The notes under the pieces were generated by a model. The model made no database searches. It had not been told where the DNA came from and saw only the letters and a list, made by a program, of their open reading frames with translations. Below are positions 46,801 to 54,839 of a stretch of DNA of 64,000 nt, in pieces. The translations under genes and the position numbers were made by a program. Source of the stretch: Oscillatoria sp. FACHB-1407 (GTDB lineage: Bacteria; Cyanobacteriota; Cyanobacteriia; Elainellales; Elainellaceae); assembly GCF_014697545.1 (NCBI RefSeq), contig NZ_JACJSA010000016.1, forward strand, positions 115,981-179,980, given 5' to 3'. Within the stretch, counting starts at the first letter, position 1; every line of letters starts with the position of its first letter.

Positions 46801-47139
46801 CTGGCGAACCAGATTCGTGAGCGGGATGGGGTCGATCGCCGCATTGCGATGCTTCAGGCGGCTCCTCAACGGTTGCGTCCAATCTTGATGACGACTATTA
46901 CAACTGTCGTAGGGATGTTCCCGCTGGCACTGGGGTCGGGGCAAGGGGGTGAATTCCTGCAACCCCTGGGGATTGTTGTCTTCTCCGGATTGGCACTGGC
47001 AACACTATTGACCCTGTTTATCATTCCTTGTTTTTACCTGCTCCTGCATGATGGTTTCGATCGCTTCTCCAAACGTAAAGAACCCGTCTCAACAGTGCCT
47101 GTTCAAGAACCTGTCAGTTCCGGCTCTCGTCGTCAGTAA
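43870..47139 (+). CDS. RND-family efflux transporter (AcrB/HAE-type)
   Basis: 1089 aa with the typical 12-helix, two-porter-domain layout: TM1 LMLTLAVIVIGVFFIF, first docking/porter region (SITYPRIGVRLGAPGISPEV), TM2-6 (TGLAAIAVLLFLGSLRQTLI; TM4 ALGVGIVVDNSIVMLEAI), TM7 FLVISLVFLLLGGSSLLMIG, and TM8-12. In TM4 the AcrB Asp-Asp pair is Asp-Asn, as in some RND subfamilies; the proton relay should then rely on the first Asp. With the adaptor at 42146 it forms a tripartite drug/lipid efflux system; the outer membrane factor is not in the window. Confidence 0.95.
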   Translation: MQQPTQSGFSISGIAIRQHIGTLMLTLAVIVIGVFFIFNLQVDLLPSITYPRIGVRLGAPGISPEVAVDEVTKPLEEALSATEGVVQVYSQTREGQVSLDLYFQPGGDIDQALNDATAAFNRARSNLPDTIEEPRLFKIDPSQLPVYEVAIASSSLDPVDLRVFADEELARELGVIPGVAAVDVTGGVTEEVRVLVDLNRLQASGIGLNDVLDELDAANQDVSGGRILGDISEPLTRAVGRFRDAREIEDLSFVVPSGGGATTATDDAESLTDSNLVRRVYLRDFAEVIDGTEEQRIFVSLNKQPSVRVTIQKQPDANTIEVVGGVKRRLEELRQAGVIPDDMQFTATTDESVFIQNAISNVTSSGLVGTGLAAIAVLLFLGSLRQTLIIVIAIPLATLAAIIMMRLFGLSINVFSLGGLALGVGIVVDNSIVMLEAIAEDAGMTPGRDAQTRLTSRQLIAQAIRSGQSVESALLASTATNLVAVLPFLLIGGFIALLFNELILTISFAVAASILVAATVVPMAASRLLAIRKSSGVGRWWFFQEFNRRFESATRRYAQVLDHTLRHRFLVISLVFLLLGGSSLLMIGQIPQEILPRINTGQARLNAQFPPGTPLATSRQIMDEVDDILLAQPETDYVFSTVGGSLFGNTTNENPLRANSTITLKPGADVEGYVARVSREFNKLNLVDVRLRLSPGEVRGLILSNSPVRSDIDVIFQGEDAQTLERTGQQVLNALEEQATLANFRPDADRRQPELQIRLDRERAADLDLDVQDVGEVLQTAIEGTVPTQLQRGNRLVDVRVELDQDSIRRPSQLRQLPLFTEDNQLVRLADIAQIEEGQAPGEIQRINQRQVFLIAGTLNEGASLGPALAEIDRILEGVELPDGVSRLPSAAAQSNRDIQAALPILGGLAGFLVFVVMAVQYNSLVDPLVIMFTLPLALAGGIWGLFLTQTAIGATVIVGAVLLVGIVVNNAILMVELANQIRERDGVDRRIAMLQAAPQRLRPILMTTITTVVGMFPLALGSGQGGEFLQPLGIVVFSGLALATLLTLFIIPCFYLLLHDGFDRFSKRKEPVSTVPVQEPVSSGSRRQ

Positions 47140-48137
47140 CGCCAAAATCGCAAGGTGCGATCGCGGCTGCTACTGACTAGAATGCATTCGTGAGGACTAA
47201 AGGCGATCGCCCCAATTTCTTTGGAATGCCCCGTCAAGATGCTGATCAGTTGAAGGGTCACAGCATTCCACAGTTTGATCGTGCCATCCCAACCGCTACT
47301 CGCTAAGTATTTGCCATCGGGGCTGAGAGCGATCGCAGTCAAAATTTGATGAGCCTTAACCTGGTTCAGTTGCTTCCCGGTTTTGGCATCCCAGCACAAG
47401 ATGCGTCCGTTGCCACTGCCACCGATTAAACGAGTGCCACTCGCATCAAACGTAATGGCTCTCAACCGGGGAGCAGAAGACGGCAACATCAGACCAGTAC
47501 CGCCCAGTCGTCCAAAGGCTAGCTTGCCGGGTGGGGGATAAATTTGGGCCGCTGTAACCGTGTCAAATAAGTTATAGCCAGCGTGATCATCACAGGTCGC
47601 TAATAGCCGACCATCGGAGCTAAAGGCGATCGGCGTAAAGGCAGCGTGTCCGCTCATCGCAATCATCTCGGCTCCAGAAGTGCCATCCCAAAACTGGATG
47701 CCCTCGTTAATGTTGCTGGTGGCGATGAAGTCATGCCTGGGATGAAACGCGACAGCATCAATTTTAGGCAGGCTGATGCGTAGGGGTTTGCCGTCCCACT
47801 TCCAGGGAGTTGCCGATGGGGAATTAATGGTAAGTCGCTCTTGAAAGGTAGTTGTGTTCCATAGTTTGACCGTGCCGTCCAGACTGCCACTTGCCAAGGT
47901 AGAGCCATCATGGCTAAATGCCACTGAGGTAATCGCGCTGACATGACCTCTCAAGGTGTGCAACAGCTTTCCGTTTGGGCTTTGCCAGATTCGCACAACA
48001 TTCTCTTTGCCTAAAAGCAGACTCCACTCCACCCCACCTCCACCTGCCACAATCGGAAGAGTTGGATGGCAGGCTAACGAGTAAATAACTCCTTTTGTAA
48101 ACGTTAGCGTCGAGGTTGGATAGATGGATGGAGGCAC
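47133..48137 (-). CDS. WD40 beta-propeller protein
   Basis: 334 aa, about seven WD40 repeats (GHVSAITSVAFSHDGSTLAS, DGTVKLWN, AHQILTAIALSPDGKYLASS, DGTIKLWN, GHSKEIGAIAFSPHECILVS). No other domain or signal. Its 3' end overlaps the convergent RND transporter stop by 7 bp. It is presumably a protein-protein interaction scaffold; partner unknown. Confidence 0.9.
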   Translation of the reverse strand: MPPSIYPTSTLTFTKGVIYSLACHPTLPIVAGGGGVEWSLLLGKENVVRIWQSPNGKLLHTLRGHVSAITSVAFSHDGSTLASGSLDGTVKLWNTTTFQERLTINSPSATPWKWDGKPLRISLPKIDAVAFHPRHDFIATSNINEGIQFWDGTSGAEMIAMSGHAAFTPIAFSSDGRLLATCDDHAGYNLFDTVTAAQIYPPPGKLAFGRLGGTGLMLPSSAPRLRAITFDASGTRLIGGSGNGRILCWDAKTGKQLNQVKAHQILTAIALSPDGKYLASSGWDGTIKLWNAVTLQLISILTGHSKEIGAIAFSPHECILVSSSRDRTLRFWRY

Positions 48138-48485
48138 AAGAGGGAGTGAGGGGGAGGGGAATTGGTTGACCCGAGTTCGGGATAGGGGTTTTGGGCATTC
48201 CGAATAGAGGGATGATTGTGTCCTCGCAGGGGCGTGATCGAGACGCTCACACTCCCTTCAAGCAGATCGTTTAAGCCAGTGTGAGCATCCTGCTCGCGAC
48301 TCATTCATCCCCAAGATCAGCAACATCGGATTTTGGATTTTAGCGGTTGAAACCGCTGCTATTCGGTCAAAACCGACTCGCGTTGATTAGGCAGACCCTT
48401 GATGTTTGTTAGCCCGCGCAGGCGGGCTTCGCTCTGGTAGCCGCGAATTCATCCGCCAGGTATTTTTCAAGAGTAAAGAGGCGTG
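48138..48485. other. Intergenic region with dispersed hairpin element
   Basis: Contains GCTCACACT and AGTGTGAGC, an inverted pair near 48247-48286, then at 48342-48461 a hairpin element: AGCGGTTGAAACCGCT, TCGGTCAAAACCGA, AGCCCGCGCAGGCGGGCT and the common AGCCGCGAATTC. No gene seen. Confidence 0.65.
48342..48461. repeat. Dispersed GCGGTT-hairpin repeat element
   Basis: Three consecutive short stem-loops (AGCGGTTGAAACCGCT; TCGGTCAAAACCGA; AGCCCGCGCAGGCGGGCT) followed by the box TAGCCGCGAATTCATC. Related pieces occur at 50175-50256, 54782-54822, 60375-60412, 60507-60632 and 63221-63265, in both orientations. Confidence 0.65.
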
Positions 48486-49820
48486 TCACCAGGGGCTACC
48501 CACAAGTGTAAACGCACTCCAAAAGTAGGGTTGTACAAAGGTTAGACGTCCACTCTGGCTCAATTCATCAGGCAATGACATGGCTCCATTGGAGTTGTGG
48601 AGTTGATCATTCTCGATGTAAATTTGCCCTTTCAACATAGCGATCTGGGTTCGGCGCAATGCCTCAGCTTTAGTCGTCACCTCAGGATTCGCTAACTGCC
48701 CATAAAACTCGCGCATCAGGGCTAGTGTTCCCGTATCACTGACTCGCCATAAACTCGCAAGAGATGACTTCACTCCTGATTGGAACGACAACCCGGCAAA
48801 CCCTAACTCAGCTTCCCGATCGCCCAATGCCGTTTGGCAAGCACTCAAGACCAGCAACTCAACAGGCAAGTCGCGCCAATCCAACCGACGTAATTGATCA
48901 AGATCAAGGCGATCGCCCTGCCACAGTTGAATATAAGACTTATCAGGCTCCCCAGGGTTAAACTCGGCGTGGGTAGCGAGGTGGACAATGCCAAAGGCTT
49001 GCGAAGTCAGTTGTCGCCGCAAATTTTCGAGGGTGAATTGGCGATTGAGAAACACCCTACCCTGTCGATCTTGGGTGATAGCTGACAACTCCAGAGGTAC
49101 AGCAGGCAAGTCTTCTAACCCTTGAAACTCAGACGCACCCATCGCGAGCACCCGCAACTGACGCAATCGATTGTAGTTGGGATTGGTCAGGCTAAACGCT
49201 GGAATCAAGCCAACGCTGTATTTTTCAATCAAAAACTGTTGTCCATCGTGGAGTGCCGCAAAGGGAAGCGATCGCAAATTTTCCCCCACACAAAAAACGA
49301 GAGTGTCGATCGCCTGTGCCTGCAAATCTGCTTCCAAAGGAGCAATAATCCACTGATAAAGCTGACGAGCGGGTTCTAAATAAAGTCTGGTACGAACAGG
49401 GCTAGCAACGCGATTGAGAAAGCCATTAATCACAGGGATCAAGGTTGTTCGAGGAACATCGGTCAGGCGTTTTTGTACCGCAGGTTGCCCCGGAATCACC
49501 AATACTAATTCCAATGCATCAGGTTGAGGAAAAGCGTAAATCAAAGCCAACTTCTTACCCGTTTGACGGTTGAGGCGTGCCAGGGTTGAGTTGATGGCAT
49601 CGGCGGTCAGAGGCGTTCCAGCTAGTGAGGTGTTGAAGTGGGTGTTGTATTGGTTTTGCCAGGTTTGCTCAATCTCGGTAATCCGTGAGCGCACGGCATC
49701 AGCAGGGGCAGGCGTTGTTGATGAAGCAGGTGCTACTACACTGCCAATCACGAGTGTCAGGACTAAGCCCAATAGCAACGATCCCAACGTCAGGAGGTGC
49801 TTCTGAAGAGGCGATCGCAT
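48486..49820 (-). CDS. CHAT-domain (caspase-like) cysteine peptidase
   Basis: 444 aa. An N-terminal signal anchor (HLLTLGSLLLGLVLTLVIGS) and a helical region precede a CHAT domain with the His/Cys pair: His in FGIVHLATHAEF (about 281) and Cys in ELLVLSACQTALGD (about 326), then GLSFQSGVKSSLASLWRVSD. CHAT proteases (caspase relatives, as in separase-like proteins) are abundant in cyanobacteria. The N-terminal TPR repeats of many homologues are absent. It is in tandem with, but 348 bp from, the WD40 gene; both belong to protein classes of regulated conflict systems, though no MoxR or STAND gene is near here. Confidence 0.9.
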   Translation of the reverse strand: MRSPLQKHLLTLGSLLLGLVLTLVIGSVVAPASSTTPAPADAVRSRITEIEQTWQNQYNTHFNTSLAGTPLTADAINSTLARLNRQTGKKLALIYAFPQPDALELVLVIPGQPAVQKRLTDVPRTTLIPVINGFLNRVASPVRTRLYLEPARQLYQWIIAPLEADLQAQAIDTLVFCVGENLRSLPFAALHDGQQFLIEKYSVGLIPAFSLTNPNYNRLRQLRVLAMGASEFQGLEDLPAVPLELSAITQDRQGRVFLNRQFTLENLRRQLTSQAFGIVHLATHAEFNPGEPDKSYIQLWQGDRLDLDQLRRLDWRDLPVELLVLSACQTALGDREAELGFAGLSFQSGVKSSLASLWRVSDTGTLALMREFYGQLANPEVTTKAEALRRTQIAMLKGQIYIENDQLHNSNGAMSLPDELSQSGRLTFVQPYFWSAFTLVGSPW

Positions 49821-50328
49821 AAGCAGAAGTGGATAGGAGGACAGCGGTCTTTAGTAACTACAACAGCCAGATCGGGAAATTCGTAGCAACAGGCAGAAGA
49901 CAGTTGGTCGAGGCGTAAAAGGTGGAGGTCTGTCTAGAGTTTTTGCGAAACGTGGCTTCACTCGGTTCAATGCTGCCTGTAACTCAAGGGCAGGTACTTT
50001 AGCACAAGGCAGATGGGCGGGCATTTAAGTTAAGTAGGGCTGATGCACTTGAAGCCTGAAACCTTGGATCTCCCCTTGCCCTGTTCAACAGGAGGGAATT
50101 CCGAGAGCCCTCTCTTCAAGAAGGTTTGGGAAATCTAACGGCGTAAGTCCTGTTGAGGTTGAGAAAAGGACTTTGGCGGTTGAAACCGCCGCTATTACAA
50201 CAAAGCCGACCTGCGTCGGTTGGCAAGCCTTTAATTTCTGGTTGTCCGCAAAGACAGACTTCCAGATAGCGGCACATGGATTTGCTGGTCTGCTTAATCC
50301 AAATTGACGTTAATTTATAGTCTCTAAT
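49821..50328. other. Intergenic region with hairpin element
   Basis: No gene. At 50175-50190 GGCGGTTGAAACCGCC, followed by GCCGACCTGCGTCGGTTGGC (about 50205-50224) and GTCCGCAAAGACAGACTTCC, is another copy of the dispersed hairpin family. The rest is unremarkable. Confidence 0.6.
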
Positions 50329-50694
50329 TTAAGACCCATCTCCGCAAGGTCGAGCCGGAATTATCCTGCTCAAACGGCGATACTCTGACAAATACTGTTC
50401 TAATGCGATGAACTGTATCAGATTCAGGCTGTAATAGATCCACCGCCCCTCTTGGCGCGTCTGCACTAACCCTGCTTCTTTCAGCGTCTTGAGATGAAAC
50501 GACAGTTTTGATTGGCTAACGTTAAAATGCTCGCACAATTCGCAAACGCATAATTCCTGATCGCGTAACAGCTCTAACACTTTCACCCGCAATGGATCAG
50601 ACAGTGCATGAAAACCTTTAATCACAGGAGCGATGCGAAGCAGGTCCCCTTGGGGGGGATTAGCGTCTGTTGTAGGCAGAGAGGTTGGTTGCAT
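50329..50694 (-). CDS. ArsR-family metalloregulator
   Basis: 121 aa winged helix: LSDPLRVKVLELLRDQELCV, then CELCEHFNVSQSKLSFHLK and LVQTRQEGRWIYYSLN. The Cys49-Val-Cys51-x-x-Cys54 cluster in the recognition area matches the arsenite-binding CxCxxC-type site of ArsR (alpha-3). It would repress an arsenic or other metal resistance operon; none is adjacent, the nearest upstream and downstream genes being CHAT and metallophosphoesterase. Confidence 0.92.
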   Translation of the reverse strand: MQPTSLPTTDANPPQGDLLRIAPVIKGFHALSDPLRVKVLELLRDQELCVCELCEHFNVSQSKLSFHLKTLKEAGLVQTRQEGRWIYYSLNLIQFIALEQYLSEYRRLSRIIPARPCGDGS

Positions 50695-50920
50695 TATTGC
50701 ACTGTATTCAGACTCAAAGTATTAGGATTCAAAGGAAAAATGAACGAGTTTAATGTCTAAAACTAGAGTTTCTATGGGTTATACGGCAAGGTATTGGCGT
50801 ATAACCCATTGGTTTTATTTTTTATTCCCATAGTTTAGGAATCGCTACTTTGAGTGTATCGAGAAGAATCCATTTTGCGTGTTCAATCTCTGCACTAAAT
50901 CTGCATTTCTCGATAGAAAT

Positions 50921-51763
50921 TTATGCCGATTTCCTGACTAATGTGAAGTAGGTCACCTCAGGCGGGCAAAATAACCGTCCTGGCAGGTAGGTTCCTAACC
51001 CACGATTGACATATAACAGGTTGTGCCCAACCCGATGCAATCCCTCTGACCACTCCCAATGGCGAAACACCTTGTGACATTTTTTCTTTGTGTAGGGAAT
51101 ATAGGGACGCAATGCTTTGGGGACGAACGGCCGAATCTGACTTCCAAACGCGGGGAGTGGCCCCATGCCTGGAATCACCACTTGCCCACCATGGGTGTGT
51201 CCTGACAGTTGCAAGTCAACTCGCCACGATCGCAACAGGTCTGCCGTATCGGGATTGTGCGACAGCACCAGTCGCGGAACGGCTGGATCAATCTGTTGCA
51301 ACAGGGTTGGGTCAAACTTACGCGACTTCAAATCAGCAAACCCCACTACAGGAAACGCTTCACCCAACGGATACGCAATTTGATTCCAGAGCACTTGAAT
51401 GCCCGATCGCTCCAAAGCTGTTGTAATCTCAGTCTTAATGTTTGGAAAGCGGGAGCGATGGTCATGATTACCCAGCACTGCATAAATCCCAAATCGGCTC
51501 TGCAAACCTTTGAGGCGATCGCTCAGCGCATGAATTGGTGTTGGGTCATCCGTTACATAGTCCCCGGTCAGAGCAATCAGGTCAGGGGCGTAGTCATTGG
51601 TAAGGGCGATCGCCTCTGCCAACAACTCGTCTGACAACCGCAACCCATCATAGTGAAAGTCAGAGAGTTGAACGATGCGAAGGTTATTCAGCGAGTCAGG
51701 CAAATCTGCAATCGAAACCGCAACCGTTTCAAGTTTGAGTGAACCAGTCAGCCACTTATGCAT
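50921..51763 (-). CDS. Calcineurin-like metallophosphoesterase
   Basis: 280 aa from ATG 51763 (MHKWLTGSLKLETVAV). Metal-binding motifs: QLSDFHYDG (D-x-H), LTGDYVTD (GD), LGNHDHR (GNHD), LSHNPD and SGHTHGGQ (GHxH). Similar proteins (YkuE/YaeI group) act as UDP-2,3-diacylglucosamine- or phospholipid-related phosphatases. The frame stays open upstream to 52012 through a GGATGAA array, but the ATG at 51763 is the natural start and fits homologue lengths. Confidence 0.9.
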   Translation of the reverse strand: MHKWLTGSLKLETVAVSIADLPDSLNNLRIVQLSDFHYDGLRLSDELLAEAIALTNDYAPDLIALTGDYVTDDPTPIHALSDRLKGLQSRFGIYAVLGNHDHRSRFPNIKTEITTALERSGIQVLWNQIAYPLGEAFPVVGFADLKSRKFDPTLLQQIDPAVPRLVLSHNPDTADLLRSWRVDLQLSGHTHGGQVVIPGMGPLPAFGSQIRPFVPKALRPYIPYTKKKCHKVFRHWEWSEGLHRVGHNLLYVNRGLGTYLPGRLFCPPEVTYFTLVRKSA

Positions 51764-51813
51764 GGAGGGAAAAAAGAAAAAGAAAAAAAGAAGAGGGAAG
51801 AGAGAAGGATAAA

Positions 51814-51911
51814 GGATGAAGGATGAAGGATGAAGGATGAAGGATGAAGGATGAAGGATGAAGGATGAAGGATGAAGGATGAAGGATGAAGGATGAAGGA
51901 TGAAGGATGAA
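51814..51911. repeat. Perfect heptamer array, 14 x GGATGAA
   Basis: 98 bp of uninterrupted GGATGAA, located 50 bp upstream of the metallophosphoesterase start, preceded by A/G-rich DNA. Since 3 x 7 = 21, the array encodes a repeated heptapeptide (SFILHPS) on the minus strand without stops, so the upstream frame stays open by chance. Confidence 0.95.
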
Positions 51912-51981
51912 AGGGTCGAAAGCTTAAGTTCAACTCTATTGCCTGTTTTCTTACCGCCCACCATTTCTTCCCCACTGAGCA

Positions 51982-52036
51982 CTTCAACCATCAACCATTG
52001 ACCATTGACCATTGACCATCAACCATCAACCATTGA
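51982..52036. repeat. TCAATGG-family heptamer array (minus orientation)
   Basis: AACCATTGACCATTGACC and AACCATCAACCATTGATCC units in the spacer between two co-oriented genes; 70 bp from the GGATGAA array. The 331-bp interval 51764-52094 is essentially all repeat and C/T-rich DNA. Confidence 0.85.
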
Positions 52037-52094
52037 TCCTTCACCTGTTTTATCCCTTTTTCTTTTTTCCCTCTTCTTTCTTCTCTTTTTCCTC

Positions 52095-54278
52095 TTACTT
52101 GAAGTAGATCAACAGATTCAACCCCGGAATTGTGCGAGAGAACGTCCACAGCAACAGAGCAATGTACAGCACCCCCAGTCCCCACTGATACCAGGCGAGG
52201 GCAGTGATCAGTCCGGGGAGGTGTTGATCGCGCAGGCGAATGTCATTAAAGCCGAGTTTCAGCAGGTTGTTGAGGCTGAAATCGAGATAGTTCAACCAGT
52301 TCCAGCGGCGATCGCACAAGATTGGGGCATAGCGTTCGCGGAACAACGGATAGCGGGGAATATTGGGAAGTCTGCCAATGAGTAATCGCAGTTGCCGCAG
52401 AGAGCCATCTTCGACAAAGTAACTGACCGTCATCAGGTCGTGATAGCGTCCCTGCCAATACAGCACTCCCAGGAGTACGGCGGGAATAGGCACGGTGACC
52501 AGAGCTAGACAGGCGAGCGTGACCCAGGGGTGTTCGGCAGTGCGAAAGATAGCAGAAAGCCCCAGGATGGCTAGTACACCAGAACCGCCCAGCATCCAGG
52601 TAGTTTCTTCGATTGTGGGAATGATGGGTTGTGGGGTGAGCCGACGAAACCGATCCACCAACCAGAACAACACTGCAAAGTAAGCGATCGCCACTAACCC
52701 CACGCCAAACACCAACCAGGAACTTGTCCCAAAGCGGGTGAGTGATAACAATAGCCCCAATCCCAGCCAATACAGCCCGTCACCCAACCATGCCAAGGCT
52801 GCACGCGGTGGACTGGTAATGACGCGATCGCGCACTCTGACGTAAGTCGCCAGGTTAATGTTTTCCAGACGCAACAGATCGCTGAGGGTTTGAAAGGGTT
52901 GCTGAAGCCGCGCCTGGGCGATCGCCTCGGCTTGTTGTGGTGAAAACCCGGTTTGCTGCAATTCCTTGACAGTGGCAGTGTTGAGGTTAACGGCGACCAA
53001 CTGTTGACGCAGTTCTCGCAGGCGCAACTTCTCGCGAGTATATTCCACCCAATTCACATCTGAGATTTGCTCCAACAAGCGAAAATTGCGAACCAGACTC
53101 CGCAACAATGCCTCATTGCCCTGCAACGTGGGCACCGATAATCGGCGTCCAACTTGCCCCGGATTCCCCAAAATTTGAGCCTGTTCGGCGTTGAACTGCA
53201 ACTCGGCTACATTCAGGTAAACCCCCTGGGCAAATCCCGCATCACCCCAATCCGCTTGAGTGAGGATACTCGCACCCCGCAGGTTGATCGGCTGATTAAA
53301 CTGCGCCTCCCGAAAGCTGACCAGTTTCTCAAAAATTGCCTCGGTCAAAAAACAGGCTTGACCAAACTTGGCTCGGTTAAACAGAGCCTGTCCCTGCCAA
53401 CGGGTCTGGGCAAAATCGGCATTGCCGCGCCATTGAACCCGGATCAAGTTAGCTGTTTGCTGAAACACCACCTGGCTGAAATTGGCTATGGCTTGAAACT
53501 CGCTGCCTTGAAACGTAGTTGACCCCAGAAATTGCACCTGATTGAACCGTGCTCGATCAAAAAAGATGGCACTGCGAAAGCGGCTCTCCTGGCGGAATCG
53601 CGATCCGGCAAAGTTAGCTAAACGGCTAAACCGAGTTTCTGACCAGTCTGTCCGCTGTAAAAAATCGGCTCCCTGTGCCTCCACACGACCCAGAAAAAAA
53701 GTGTTGGTGAAGTTCGCGAATCCATCAAATTGGGTTTGCACCAGGGTCAGGGGACCGCGCAGCACCGTCAGTTGTAGGGGAGTTAACTGAGTTTGCAGCA
53801 ACAGCGATCGCGACAGTTGGCTTAGCTGTGACAATCGGCGGCGATCGCGCTCGATCTGCGTCTGTTCTGTTTCGCTAAACAGTGAGGGTGAGAGTTGCCC
53901 ATAGAGTGAGGCACGTAGCCCCAATTCGCTCATTTGCAACTCACCCTGAATCAGGGAATAGCTCAAGTCTAGCCCCAGTGAGGAGTTGGGGTTGCGGAGT
54001 GCGGTTTGCAACAGGCGATAAAACTGCTCTCGAAAGGTCGCATTTTCTGAGCGTAAATCAATCACAAATCGCCGCAAATCAATGGTGGGAGAGCCTTCAA
54101 TTTGCGTCGGTTTTCGCAGACGCTCCTGCAATATGTCAACGGTGAGAGGAATGCGCTCTGGTTGGGCGATCGCCCCCCACGCAGGTTGGCTTAATACCCC
54201 CGCTATCCCAAACCAGAGACTCACGATAAGGGCGATGCAACGGATGGCTCTAGTGATTGTTTCAGATTTGACCATCAC
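52095..54278 (-). CDS. Pentapeptide-repeat / HhH membrane protein
   Basis: 727 aa. Signal peptide (about 8-35, IALIVSLWFGIAGVLSQPAWG); a region of pentapeptide repeats from about 170 to 385 (ANFTNTFF, ADFLQRTDWSETRFSRLANF, AKFGQACFLTEAIF); a helix-hairpin-helix ComEA-like module VNLNTATVKELQQTGFSPQQ (about 437-475); then four or five membrane helices (WLGDGLYWLGLGLLLSLTRF, VFGVGLVAIAYFAVLFWL, LALVTVPIPAVLLGVLYWQG) and a terminal one (LGVLYIALLLWTF). The 4-bp overlap with the Ycf66-like gene suggests coupled translation. No family for the whole; the domain combination is unusual. Confidence 0.75.
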   Translation of the reverse strand: MMVKSETITRAIRCIALIVSLWFGIAGVLSQPAWGAIAQPERIPLTVDILQERLRKPTQIEGSPTIDLRRFVIDLRSENATFREQFYRLLQTALRNPNSSLGLDLSYSLIQGELQMSELGLRASLYGQLSPSLFSETEQTQIERDRRRLSQLSQLSRSLLLQTQLTPLQLTVLRGPLTLVQTQFDGFANFTNTFFLGRVEAQGADFLQRTDWSETRFSRLANFAGSRFRQESRFRSAIFFDRARFNQVQFLGSTTFQGSEFQAIANFSQVVFQQTANLIRVQWRGNADFAQTRWQGQALFNRAKFGQACFLTEAIFEKLVSFREAQFNQPINLRGASILTQADWGDAGFAQGVYLNVAELQFNAEQAQILGNPGQVGRRLSVPTLQGNEALLRSLVRNFRLLEQISDVNWVEYTREKLRLRELRQQLVAVNLNTATVKELQQTGFSPQQAEAIAQARLQQPFQTLSDLLRLENINLATYVRVRDRVITSPPRAALAWLGDGLYWLGLGLLLSLTRFGTSSWLVFGVGLVAIAYFAVLFWLVDRFRRLTPQPIIPTIEETTWMLGGSGVLAILGLSAIFRTAEHPWVTLACLALVTVPIPAVLLGVLYWQGRYHDLMTVSYFVEDGSLRQLRLLIGRLPNIPRYPLFRERYAPILCDRRWNWLNYLDFSLNNLLKLGFNDIRLRDQHLPGLITALAWYQWGLGVLYIALLLWTFSRTIPGLNLLIYFK

Positions 54279-54571
54279 CGATTCTGAATCACCAAGAAAT
54301 CCTTAATCCCCAAAAAGATAATGAGGAAGTGCAACCACCACAAACTGAATTGCAGAATGGGGTCTAGTCTCCATCCCTGAAAGATGAAGACCAGCCCAAC
54401 TGGAAAAAACACGATTGGAGCCAGAACCGCCTGAATTGCCAGGAGCGATCGCTGTTGGTCACTCATGCTTGGACGAGTGGAGGCATTGAGGGACATCACG
54501 AGGTACGCAAGCCCCAATGCCATATCAAAGAAGCCTAATAATGAAGCGAGGTTATAACCAACGTTAATCAT
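54275..54571 (-). CDS. ycf66: Ycf66-like membrane protein
   Basis: 98 aa with three hydrophobic segments. MINVGYNLASLLGFFDMALG and VFIFQGWRLDPILQFSLW match Ycf66 proteins (conserved GWRLDPILQ). Ycf66 is a conserved cyanobacterial and chloroplast protein of unknown role. This one is shorter than typical Ycf66 and overlaps the pentapeptide protein start by 4 bp, a pairing I have not noted elsewhere. Confidence 0.8.
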   Translation of the reverse strand: MINVGYNLASLLGFFDMALGLAYLVMSLNASTRPSMSDQQRSLLAIQAVLAPIVFFPVGLVFIFQGWRLDPILQFSLWWLHFLIIFLGIKDFLVIQNR

Positions 54572-54635
54572 AGGTTTTGCATGTTTAGAGAATGTAAAAC
54601 TATAGCCATCCTATTTGATTCATGGAGTCTGAGAT

Positions 54636-54680
54636 ATGGTCAATGGTTAATGGTCAATGGTCACGGGTCACGGGTCATAC
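54636..54680. repeat. TCAATGG-family short array
   Basis: TCAATGGTTAATGGTCAATG then CACGGGTCACGGGTCAT, upstream of the Ycf66-like gene. A hairpin-family remnant at 54782-54822 (GCGACTAAAGTCGC and GCGGTTTCAACCGC) follows. Confidence 0.8.
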
Positions 54681-54839
54681 ACAAAGGACGAATGCCGTGA
54701 AAGAGCAGGTTTCACGACCCACTTAGAATTGCTGTAGTGGCTTATGAATGCTGAATTAACCCTGAATGCAATTTTTCACTGGCGACTAAAGTCGCAGCTA
54801 TTGCGGTTTCAACCGCCAAGTCCAATAAATGGTCACCCA

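Noticed and set aside
51764..52012. N-terminal extension of the metallophosphoesterase by the SFILHPS repeat
   Set aside because: The added part is made by the heptamer array and a low-complexity F/P run; the family begins at MHKWLTG.
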